In this document: one piece after another, positions 26,141 through 33,371 of the stretch
How positions within the stretch are numbered: the first letter of the stretch is position 1
How the letters are laid out: each line of letters starts with the position of its first letter
Source of the DNA: an uncultured bacterium
GTDB taxonomy: Bacteria; Bacillota; Clostridia; Lachnospirales; Lachnospiraceae
DNA length: 45,127 nucleotides
Direction: 5' to 3'
Assembly: GCA_905215775.1 (NCBI GenBank)
Contig: CAJMRM010000018.1
Location: forward strand, 1-45,127
Notes under the pieces: generated by a model
The model's input: the letters and a program-made list of their open reading frames with translations, nothing else
The model's database searches: none
Told to the model about the DNA's origin: nothing
Program-made: the position numbers and the translations under genes

Positions 26141-26808
26141 TGGAGGATAGGATCCGCAGGAGTGAGGTATTCCGGTATCTGGGATATGGAAGCCAGACTC
26201 CGGATGAGGAAATAAAAAAGCTGGCAGAGGAGTGCATAAAGGAGATCCTGGAAGCGGCGGAGGAACGGATCAGTGTACGGGAGTTTCCGCTGACGGTACG
26301 CGGCGGGATCCTGGACTGCGGCTGCTTCCGGACTGTCAGCAGAAGTCTGTCAAGGAACCTGGGCGGCTGTGCCCGGGTTCTTGTGATGGCTGCGACTCTC
26401 GGGCCGGCAGCAGACCGGCTCCTTCTTAAATATGGGAAGCTTTTTATGGCAAAGGCTGTGGTCATGCAGGCGGCTGCAGCGGCTCTGATCGAGGAGGTCT
26501 GCGACCGGAATTTTGAAGCCTGGAGGAAGGAATACGAGGAAAAGGGGCTTTATCTGCGGCCGAGATTTTCCCCGGGATACGGGGATTTTCCCTTAAGCGT
26601 CCAGAAGGAGCTCCTGGGCGGCCTGGAGGCAGGGAAGCGCCTGGGGATCACTCTGACAGACGGCGGCCTTATGATGCCGTCCAAGTCCGTGACGGCGGTG
26701 ATCGGAATCAGCCCGGTAAAGGGCTTCTGCCGGACGGAGGGATGCGAGGTCTGTGAAAAAAAGAACTGTCCGTACCGAAGAGGTCCGGGACAGGGAGGGG
26801 AGAGGTAA
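26137..26808 (+). CDS. Methionine synthase reactivation-domain protein (separate MetH activation domain)
   Basis: 223 residues. The C-terminal half carries the vitamin-B12-dependent methionine synthase activation domain pattern: RPRFSPGYGDFPLSVQ, KRLGITLTDGGLMMPSKSVTAVIG. A Cys-rich tail follows (GCEVCEKKNCPYR). In E. coli this domain is the C-terminus of MetH and binds SAM to re-methylate oxidised cobalamin. Here it is a separate protein encoded just before a MetH that lacks it, so the two should work together. It overlaps metF by 4 bases, and metH follows after 6. Confidence 0.88.
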   Translation: MMEDRIRRSEVFRYLGYGSQTPDEEIKKLAEECIKEILEAAEERISVREFPLTVRGGILDCGCFRTVSRSLSRNLGGCARVLVMAATLGPAADRLLLKYGKLFMAKAVVMQAAAAALIEEVCDRNFEAWRKEYEEKGLYLRPRFSPGYGDFPLSVQKELLGGLEAGKRLGITLTDGGLMMPSKSVTAVIGISPVKGFCRTEGCEVCEKKNCPYRRGPGQGGER

Positions 26809-26814
26809 GAGCGT

Positions 26815-29280
26815 ATGGATATCAGAGAGGAACTGAAGCAGAAACGGATTTTTTTTGACGGCGGAATGGGGAGCATGCTCCAGGAGCGGGGGCTTCTGCC
26901 GGGAGAGCTGCCGGAGCTGTGGAACCTTTCCCATCCGGAGACCGTAAAGGAGATCCACCTGGAATATTTAAGGGCCGGCGCCGACGTGGTGACGGCCAAT
27001 ACCTTTGGAGCCAACCGGTTCAAGTATAAAAAAGAGGAAGGATACAGCCTGGAATCCATTGTGACGGCGGGAGTTTCCCTGGCCAGGGCGGCTGTACAGG
27101 AGGCCGGACACGGGTATGCGGCCTTAGACCTGGGCCCCACAGGGCGTCTTCTGGCTCCTTATGGGGATCTGGAGTTTGAGGATGCATGTCTGGCGTATAA
27201 AGAGGTGGTGGAGGCCGGTGTCCGGGCCGGCGCTGACCTGATCATCATTGAGACCATGGGAGACTGCTATGAATTAAAGGCAGCGGTGCTGGCGGCAAAG
27301 GAGGCCTCCTCCCTTCCGGTGTTCGCTACGGTGACCCTGGATGAAAAGGGAAAGATGCTTACGGGAGGAACGGTGGAAGCGGCGGCTGCCCTTTTGGAAG
27401 GCCTGGGGGCGGATGTCATAGGTCTGAACTGCGGCCTGGGCCCGGTCCAGCTCCTGCCGTTCATGAGGCAGCTGCGGAGGATTTCCTCGCTTCCTCTTAT
27501 GGCCAATCCCAATGCCGGGCTTCCCAGGAGCGAAAACGGAAGGACCGTGTACGATATCGACGCGGCAGGCTTTGCCGGGGCCATGAAGGAGATGGCGGAG
27601 AGCGGCGTTTCTGTCCTTGGCGGCTGCTGCGGGACCACGCCGGACCATATCCGGCGGCTCAGGGAGGCGTGCGGCCCGGTTCCCCTGGCTCCGGTGGAAA
27701 AAAAGGACCGGACGGTGGTTTCCTCCTATGGGCGCACGGTGGTCCTGGGGGAAAGGCCGGTGATCATCGGGGAACGGATCAATCCCACGGGAAAGCCGAA
27801 GCTTAAGCAGGCCCTGAAGGAACGGGATATGGCGTATATCCTGAATATGGCCGCATCCCAGGAGGAGAACGGGGCGGACATCCTGGACGTGAACGTGGGA
27901 CTTCCCGGCCTCGATGAGACAGCGGTGATGACAGAGACCGTAAGGGAGCTCCAGAGCGTAACGGATCTGCCGCTGCAGATCGATACCTCAGACATAAAGG
28001 CCATGGAGCAGGCCATGCGGATCTATAATGGAAAGCCCATGGTCAATTCGGTCAATGGAAAGAAAGCGGTCATGGACGCGGTGTTTCCGCTGGTGCGGCG
28101 GTACGGCGGCGTGGTGGTGGCCCTGTGTCTGGATGAAAACGGGATCCCGGAAACGGCAGACGGAAGGCTTGCGGTGGCGAAAAAAATCTACGAGACAGCG
28201 GCCTCCTACGGAATCGATAAAAAGGATATCCTGGTGGACGCCCTGTGTATGGCTGTGAGCTCAGATAAAAACGGGGCCATGACGACTCTGGAGACCGTAA
28301 GACGGGTGAGGGAAGAGCTTGGAGGAAAAACGGTGCTGGGGGTGTCCAATATTTCCTTCGGCCTTCCCATGAGAGAGCATATAAATTCTGCATTCTTTCT
28401 CCTGGCGCTGGAAAACGGCTTATCTGCTGCGATCATCAATCCGGGCCTTCCGGCCATGGCGGCAGCCTATAAGAGCTTTCTGGTCCTTCACGGGATGGAT
28501 GAGAACTGCTCCGGCTATGTGGAAAAATACGGGCTGGAGGAGGCAGCCAGAAAGTCGGAAAAGGCGGCGGGAAAGCAGACGGGGACCGGCATCCGGCAGA
28601 CAGAGATCCGGAGCCGGGAGGAAACGGGAGATCCTGGTGCGGGAGTCCCCGCAGAATCCCCATTAAAGCGAAGCATAAAAAAAGGAATGATTCAGGCGGC
28701 GGAGGAAGCGGCCAGAAACGCGCTTTTGTCCTCAGACGCCCTGACCATCATAAACCGGGAAATGATCCCGGCCCTGGATGAGGTGGGAAAGGGCTTTGAA
28801 GCCGGAACCGTGTTCCTGCCGCAGCTTTTAATGAGCGCAGAGGCGGCCCGGGCAGCCTTTGGCGTCCTGAAGGAGCAAATGGCCAGAAGCGGAGTGGAAC
28901 GGGAAGAGCGGGGCACTGTGATCCTGGCCACTGTAAAGGGAGATATCCATGATATCGGAAAAAATATCGTGAAGGTGCTGCTGGAAAACTACGGCTTCCA
29001 GGTGATGGACCTGGGCCGGGATGTGCCGCCGGAGGCGGTCGTTTCCGCTGCCGTGAGGGAGAAGGCGCCGGTGGTGGGCTTAAGCGCCCTTATGACCACC
29101 ACAGTCCCGGCCATGGAGGAGACCATCCGGCTTTTAAGGGAACGGGCCCCCTGGGTGAAGATCATGGTGGGAGGAGCGGTCCTTACAAAGGAATACGCCG
29201 ATTCCATCGGTGCAGACGGTTATTGCAAAGATGCCATGGCATCCGTAAATTTTGCAGTTAAATATGTTAAAAAAATATAA
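26815..29280 (+). CDS. metH: Cobalamin-dependent methionine synthase (without reactivation domain)
   Basis: 821 residues. The N-terminal homocysteine methyltransferase barrel has the three zinc Cys (in GLNCGLGP and GGCCGTTP). A pterin-binding domain follows (IIGERINPTGKPKLKQAL). After a variable charged linker (~575-620) come a cap and the B12-binding domain with VKGDIHDIGKN, where His712 would be the lower cobalt ligand. It transfers methyl from methyl-THF to homocysteine. The protein is shorter than E. coli MetH because the activation domain is encoded separately upstream. Confidence 0.94.
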   Translation: MDIREELKQKRIFFDGGMGSMLQERGLLPGELPELWNLSHPETVKEIHLEYLRAGADVVTANTFGANRFKYKKEEGYSLESIVTAGVSLARAAVQEAGHGYAALDLGPTGRLLAPYGDLEFEDACLAYKEVVEAGVRAGADLIIIETMGDCYELKAAVLAAKEASSLPVFATVTLDEKGKMLTGGTVEAAAALLEGLGADVIGLNCGLGPVQLLPFMRQLRRISSLPLMANPNAGLPRSENGRTVYDIDAAGFAGAMKEMAESGVSVLGGCCGTTPDHIRRLREACGPVPLAPVEKKDRTVVSSYGRTVVLGERPVIIGERINPTGKPKLKQALKERDMAYILNMAASQEENGADILDVNVGLPGLDETAVMTETVRELQSVTDLPLQIDTSDIKAMEQAMRIYNGKPMVNSVNGKKAVMDAVFPLVRRYGGVVVALCLDENGIPETADGRLAVAKKIYETAASYGIDKKDILVDALCMAVSSDKNGAMTTLETVRRVREELGGKTVLGVSNISFGLPMREHINSAFFLLALENGLSAAIINPGLPAMAAAYKSFLVLHGMDENCSGYVEKYGLEEAARKSEKAAGKQTGTGIRQTEIRSREETGDPGAGVPAESPLKRSIKKGMIQAAEEAARNALLSSDALTIINREMIPALDEVGKGFEAGTVFLPQLLMSAEAARAAFGVLKEQMARSGVEREERGTVILATVKGDIHDIGKNIVKVLLENYGFQVMDLGRDVPPEAVVSAAVREKAPVVGLSALMTTTVPAMEETIRLLRERAPWVKIMVGGAVLTKEYADSIGADGYCKDAMASVNFAVKYVKKI

Positions 29281-29340
29281 AAAAACTAAAGACAGGATAA
29301 AAATAATAAAGAAAAACCAATAAAAACAGACGGTAATAAA

Positions 29341-29369
29341 TTGACATCATTTGTGCAACATGGTATATT
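29341..29369 (+). promoter_or_regulatory. Promoter of the alanine symporter gene
   Basis: Consensus TTGACA (29341-29346), 17-base spacer, TATATT (29364-29369) with TGG before it. It gives a leader of about 235 bases before the symporter start. Confidence 0.8.
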
Positions 29370-29394
29370 AAGTATGTAATCGATAAAATCTATA

Positions 29395-29580
29395 CGGAAG
29401 TGCATAGACATAGAAAAAACGTATCTGAGGGGTAGGATACAAAAAACGGAATGGCTCTCCGGCCGCCGGAAAAATGCACTCCGCAGGGGGGAGATTTTAA
29501 GATTTTATTGTGTACATATGTCCCCTATGGTCTGGGCTTCCAGACCAGCAAAGCCGTAGTGGTTCCGGTCCATGCCGGAA
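29395..29580 (+). promoter_or_regulatory. Structured leader RNA, riboswitch-like, unidentified
   Basis: The long gene-free gap 29281-29610 holds a promoter and this folded leader. A closing stem joins CGG-A-AGTGCAT (29395-29405) to ATGCACT-CCG (29474-29483), with one bulged A. Inside are two hairpins: GTATC/GATAC (29421-29440) and TCCGG/CCGGA (29458-29470). Together these form a three-way-junction-like unit. Two more hairpins follow: TGGTCTGG/CCAGACCA (29528-29547) and TTCCGG/CCGGAA (29563-29580). No T-run is present, so any control would act on translation or RNA stability. I do not recognise glycine, c-di-AMP, c-di-GMP, SAM or T-box motifs. Confidence 0.5.
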
Positions 29581-29610
29581 TCATATTATGCAATAATAGG
29601 AGGAAATACT

Positions 29611-31005
29611 ATGCAAGCATTAACTGACACCTTACTGCCGATCGTGAATACCATAAACGGATATCTGTCTGACTATATCCTGGTATTCCTTCTTATGGGA
29701 GCAGGCCTTTATTTCAGCTTCAAAACGAAGTTCGTTCAGGTCCGTTGCTTTGGAGAAGGTATGAAAAAGGTATTCGGAAATCTGACCTTAAGCGGCAAGA
29801 AGCATGAGAGCGGAATGAGTTCCTTCCAGGCCCTTGCCACAGCCATTGCTGCCCAGGTAGGTACCGGTAATATCGTCGGCGCCTCCGGAGCGATCCTGAC
29901 TGGCGGTCCTGGAGCCATCTTCTGGATGTGGATCATCGCATTCTTTGGAATGGCAACCATCTACGCCGAGGCAGTTTTAGCACAGAAGACCCGTGTGAAA
30001 AACGAAGACGGCCAGTATCTGGGCGGTCCCGTTTACTACATCCGTACCGCTTTCCAGGGCAATCTTGGAAAATTCCTGGCAGCCTTCTTTGCAATCGCCA
30101 TCATCCTGGCTCTGGGCTTCACCGGCTGTATGGTACAGTCCAACTCCATTGGATCTACCTTCAGCACGGCCTTCGGAGTTCCGTCCTGGATCGTTGGAAT
30201 CGTTTTAGTTGCGGTTTGTGGATTTATCTTTGTTGGCGGCGTTCAGCGTCTTGCCTCCGTTACAGAGAAGCTGGTTCCCATTATGGCGGCCGCGTTCCTT
30301 CTGGGCGGTGTTGTTGTCCTGATCGCAAGGATCCAGTACATCCCGGCTACCTTTGGCATGATCTTTAAGTATGCGTTCCAGCCCCAGGCCATTGTCGGCG
30401 GCGCTTTTGGTACTGCATTAAAGGCAGCCATCAGCCAGGGCGCAAAGCGCGGCCTGTTCTCCAATGAGGCTGGTATGGGTTCCACACCTCACGCACATGC
30501 GCAGGCGAACGTAAAAGAGCCCCACGAGCAGGGCTGTGTGGCTATGATCGGTGTTTTCATCGATACATTCGTAGTCCTTACCTTAAACTCCCTGATCGTT
30601 ATCTGTACTCTTTACACTCCCGATGGCATGTTAGCAAACGGCTACACAGGTGAGGTTGTAAACGTGCTCAATAATACGAACCTGGCACAGACAGCCTTCG
30701 GCGTTGTGTTCGGTGCGGATCTGGGCGCAAAATTCGTGGCAGTTGCCCTGTTCTTCTTCGCATTCTCCACGATCCTCAGCTGGAATATGTTTGGTAAGGT
30801 AAATACAGAGTACCTGTTCGGAAAGAAGGGCGTGATCGTTTATACGATCATCTCTCTGATCTTTATCTTCCTGGGAACTACCACCTCTTCAGATCTGGTA
30901 TGGGCGCTGTCCGATATGTTCAACCAGCTCATGGTTCTTCCCAACGTCATCGGTCTCGTTGGCTGTACAGCCCTCGTAGTCTCTCTGACAAAATTCAAAA
31001 AATAG
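29611..31005 (+). CDS. Sodium:alanine/glycine symporter (AGCS family)
   Basis: 464 residues with about ten or more membrane helices. Family marks are GTGNIVGASGAILTGGPGA near residue 85 and AKRGLFSNEAGMGSTPHAHA near 285. It imports alanine and/or glycine with sodium. The ATG at 29611 has AGGAGG upstream; an in-frame start at 29572 would lie inside a leader hairpin. It forms a single-gene unit between its own promoter and a strong terminator. Confidence 0.93.
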   Translation: MQALTDTLLPIVNTINGYLSDYILVFLLMGAGLYFSFKTKFVQVRCFGEGMKKVFGNLTLSGKKHESGMSSFQALATAIAAQVGTGNIVGASGAILTGGPGAIFWMWIIAFFGMATIYAEAVLAQKTRVKNEDGQYLGGPVYYIRTAFQGNLGKFLAAFFAIAIILALGFTGCMVQSNSIGSTFSTAFGVPSWIVGIVLVAVCGFIFVGGVQRLASVTEKLVPIMAAAFLLGGVVVLIARIQYIPATFGMIFKYAFQPQAIVGGAFGTALKAAISQGAKRGLFSNEAGMGSTPHAHAQANVKEPHEQGCVAMIGVFIDTFVVLTLNSLIVICTLYTPDGMLANGYTGEVVNVLNNTNLAQTAFGVVFGADLGAKFVAVALFFFAFSTILSWNMFGKVNTEYLFGKKGVIVYTIISLIFIFLGTTTSSDLVWALSDMFNQLMVLPNVIGLVGCTALVVSLTKFKK

Positions 31006-31029
31006 GAACGGAAATCACCCCCGATCATG

Positions 31030-31072
31030 AAAAAAAGTCTTCCGCTGCCGAGTGCAGCGGGAGACTTTTTTT
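31030..31072. terminator. Bidirectional terminator after the symporter gene
   Basis: AGTCTTCCGCTGC pairs with GCAGCGGGAGACT (one wobble), flanked by seven A on the left and seven T on the right. It can end both the symporter transcript and the converging minus-strand transcript. Nothing else is seen between 31073 and 31160. Confidence 0.9.
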
Positions 31073-31160
31073 GCAGGGCCCCAAAAGCGCGCCCTCCGGT
31101 CACTATGGAGCCTTTCTCCGGGGAACGGATCTGCGGGAGGAACCGGACTGGTACAGTTCT

Positions 31161-31514
31161 TTAATGGGATCCGTCTGATTCTTCGTGTTCTGCCATATAG
31201 GCGACCAGACCGTCGATGAACTGGGCATTCTTTGGCTTTGCGTTGAACGGATAAGGAACCAGTTCCTTTAAAAGCTGCCGGTTTCCATAATTCCAGATCA
31301 TATCCACCAGGGTCCTTATGTTTCTCTCCACGCAGAAGGGCGTTGTATGATAACGTTCGGCCACTTCATTGTACAGCCACTTGCACTGATAGATGGTCTT
31401 TCCGCTGTCCATGACGATCTCAATGGCAGTGGCCGTATAATAAAAGCCCAGGTAGCCTCCATTGGCGCCAAGAAGACGCAGCAGTTTATGGGCAGCATTT
31501 TCTCTGTTTGTCAT
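31161..31514 (-). CDS. Stand-alone Spo0A C-terminal-domain DNA-binding protein
   Basis: 117 residues. It resembles the DNA-binding effector domain of Spo0A: the segment with QCKWLYNEVAERYHTT, then PFCVERNIRTLVDMIWNYGN, matches the Spo0A pattern (Y..IA..Y.TT...VER.IR.AI...W..GN). There is no receiver domain, so it would not be switched by phosphorylation in the normal way. The ATG at 31514 is preferred since GGAG lies about 9 bases upstream; an ATG at 31529 is possible but has only a weak site. It might compete with Spo0A at its target boxes or control a small set of genes. Confidence 0.75.
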   Translation of the reverse strand: MTNRENAAHKLLRLLGANGGYLGFYYTATAIEIVMDSGKTIYQCKWLYNEVAERYHTTPFCVERNIRTLVDMIWNYGNRQLLKELVPYPFNAKPKNAQFIDGLVAYMAEHEESDGSH

Positions 31515-31623
31515 TACGCCTGTCTCCATTTCTTTTGTATATTAGCAACGCTTTTGCCATGTCCTTTTATTGTAGTATGGACGCTGTAAGACGAAAATAG
31601 AATCATGACGACAATTTTCGACT

Positions 31624-32850
31624 TCAAGCCAGTTCTGCGATCCGCGTAACGCCCACATAAATATGGGAGATTTTATACCAGGTGGAAAAATCCACGGTCC
31701 CTGTTGGCGGCAGACCGAAAATGGACTGGAAGGCTTCTACGGCCCTGGCTGTGGCCGGACCGTAAATACCGTCGGCAGCGATCCTGGGGATCGCCGAGTA
31801 GATCGTGGCAATGGCGTCCAGCTGCTCCTGTATCTGGCGGACCTTATTTCCGCTGCTTCCTATGGAAAGATCCTCTCCGGGCCAGGAGGCAGGGATCCCG
31901 GAAATGGCCTCCGCCGTATTGATATACAGATCGCTGCCGTAAAAATACCGCAGGATCTCAATGGGACTGTAACCGCGTTCTCCAAGATCGCAGGAGCCCC
32001 ATTGGGTCATCCACCCCGGACACGTCACCTGCTTCCCGTCGCAGTACTGGGTCAGGATCGGCTGCTTTACCTCCGGGCGGGAAAGATAATTATCGAAAAT
32101 ATCGTCCACGACAACGGAAATGGACTCATAGATGTTCCGGCCGTAAATCCATTTGTGGTCGTAAGCGGTGGAGGAGGTGATGGTGAAATCATACCCCTGG
32201 TTCCGGTACCATTCCGTATATACACGGTTCAGGGTAAAGGACATAATGGCCAGAACATTGGCCGTTATGGAAGCCTTGGGCCAGGTGGCATAGATCTCGC
32301 TGGATGCAACATTTTTAATGTAATCCCGGTAGGGGACGTAGTAATCGGGGGCCGATGTGTTTGTGGGAACGCCGTCATGGACCACCACAGTCTGGGGCAC
32401 CACCACCCGCGAAAGGACGATCTCGCCGCTTTCTGCCACAGGCTTGATCTCGCTCTCCGCGATCTTTGGAGGATAGGTTCCATATAATGTGTGATCTGGA
32501 ATGGTGATGTCCTCCTCTCTGCCGGGATCGGCCGCCGGGATCATCCTGGCGGGCTGGATCGCTGTGGAGTCTGCCAGGATCTCGGTCCCGGAGATCACCA
32601 GAGGCTCGTAACCGGGCGCTGTGATCCGGATGGTATACTCCGCATAAGGGCGCGTCCCTGATGGAGCCAGGCTGAGCTCCGCCGGCGGAGCCTCCAGGGC
32701 CACATTTTCCGTCTGGCCGGAGCTGTCTGTCTTTACCTCCTCCAGAATATCCTCCGGCGACTCCGTTTTTGATATGGAGATGCTGGCGTCTGTTATGGGA
32801 AAGCTATTTGTATCTGAAACCACGTCTACCTGCAGATAACCTTGTGCCAT
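31624..32850 (-). CDS. SpoIID-like protein with C-terminal peptidoglycan-binding domain
   Basis: 408 residues. The N-terminal ~110 residues look like carboxypeptidase-regulatory-like beta domains (AEYTIRITAPGYEPLVISG). The middle (~170-310) follows the SpoIID/LytB pattern: VPYRDYIKNVASSEIYATWP, then NVLAIMSFTLNRV. The C-terminus (~335-405) is a PG_binding_1 domain (GSSGNKVRQIQEQLDAIA, then DGIYGPATARAVEAFQ). There is no obvious signal peptide, so it may act inside the forming spore or leave by another route. SpoIID degrades peptidoglycan during engulfment; whether this copy is active is not shown by sequence. It lies just upstream of the Spo0A-like gene on the same strand. Confidence 0.72.
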   Translation of the reverse strand: MAQGYLQVDVVSDTNSFPITDASISISKTESPEDILEEVKTDSSGQTENVALEAPPAELSLAPSGTRPYAEYTIRITAPGYEPLVISGTEILADSTAIQPARMIPAADPGREEDITIPDHTLYGTYPPKIAESEIKPVAESGEIVLSRVVVPQTVVVHDGVPTNTSAPDYYVPYRDYIKNVASSEIYATWPKASITANVLAIMSFTLNRVYTEWYRNQGYDFTITSSTAYDHKWIYGRNIYESISVVVDDIFDNYLSRPEVKQPILTQYCDGKQVTCPGWMTQWGSCDLGERGYSPIEILRYFYGSDLYINTAEAISGIPASWPGEDLSIGSSGNKVRQIQEQLDAIATIYSAIPRIAADGIYGPATARAVEAFQSIFGLPPTGTVDFSTWYKISHIYVGVTRIAELA

Positions 32851-32919
32851 GTCTGCCTCATGAATCGGATGTTAGGATAGCATATGCGCCATCCAGAAAA
32901 GAGTTGCCCCGGGCATCAG

Positions 32920-32989
32920 AAAAAAATTAGAAAAAAATTAGAAAAAAATAAAAAAAGGACTTGTATAAATGAACATTTTATGGTAGTAT
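32920..32989 (+). promoter_or_regulatory. tRNA promoter with phased A-tracts (UP-element-like)
   Basis: TTGTAT (32961-32966), 17-base spacer, TAGTAT (32984-32989). Just upstream are four runs of seven A (starting 32920, 32931, 32942, 32950), the first three exactly 11 bases apart. This is the expected look of an UP element or a curved-DNA activator for a stable-RNA promoter. Confidence 0.7.
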
Positions 32990-32998
32990 ATAGGCACT

Positions 32999-33071
32999 GG
33001 GGCATTAGCGCAGTTGGGAGCGCGTTTGAATGGCATTCAAAAGGTCGTGGGTTCGAATCCCATATGCTCCA
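32999..33071 (+). tRNA. tRNA-Ala (anticodon GGC)
   Basis: A 73-base cloverleaf. Acceptor GGGGCAT pairs with ATGCTCC, anticodon stem TTTGA/TCAAA encloses loop ATGGCAT (anticodon GGC), the T-arm has GTTCGAATC, and the discriminator base is A. CCA is not encoded. Confidence 0.93.
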
Positions 33072-33083
33072 TTTTTATTTTTT

Positions 33084-33154
33084 GCAGATATGGTTCATCG
33101 GTAGAACGCTAGCTTCCCAAGCTGGAAAGGCGGGTTCGACTCCCGTTATCTGCT
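33084..33154 (+). tRNA. tRNA-Gly (anticodon CCC)
   Basis: A 71-base cloverleaf. Acceptor GCAGATA pairs with TATCTGC, anticodon stem CTAGC/GCTGG encloses TTCCCAA (anticodon CCC), the T-loop has GTTCGACTC, and the discriminator base is T. It lies 12 bases after tRNA-Ala, so the two are co-transcribed. Confidence 0.93.
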
Positions 33155-33160
33155 GTATAG

Positions 33161-33206
33161 AAACCCCTTGCAGCCGCTGGGTATCCGACAGCTGCAAGGG
33201 GTTTTT
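33161..33206 (+). terminator. Terminator of the tRNA operon
   Basis: AAACCCCTTGCAGC (33161-33174) pairs perfectly with GCTGCAAGGGGTTT (33191-33204), ending in a T-run. Confidence 0.92.
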
Positions 33207-33306
33207 CGTGGTTCTAAGACATGCACTCTTAAAAAAGGAGACGTATGCGTCGCCTGTCGGCGGAGGGACGGAAAATCCGGGTACAGGAAGACCATGCCGG
33301 AAACAC

Positions 33307-33336
33307 TTGCCAAATCCGTTCCTCATGGGTTATAAT
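33307..33336 (+). promoter_or_regulatory. argS promoter
   Basis: TTGCCA (33307-33312), 18-base spacer, TATAAT (33331-33336). The leader is short (~30 bases), so there is no room for a T-box. Confidence 0.75.
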
Positions 33337-33371
33337 AAAAGAATCTGCCAATAGAACAGAAGGAGAAAGCA

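Noticed and set aside
29395..29500. c-di-GMP-I riboswitch, because of TGCACTCCG near a junction
   Set aside because: The GCAAA-type conserved bases and the tetraloop/receptor pair of that class are absent; only a short chance match remains.
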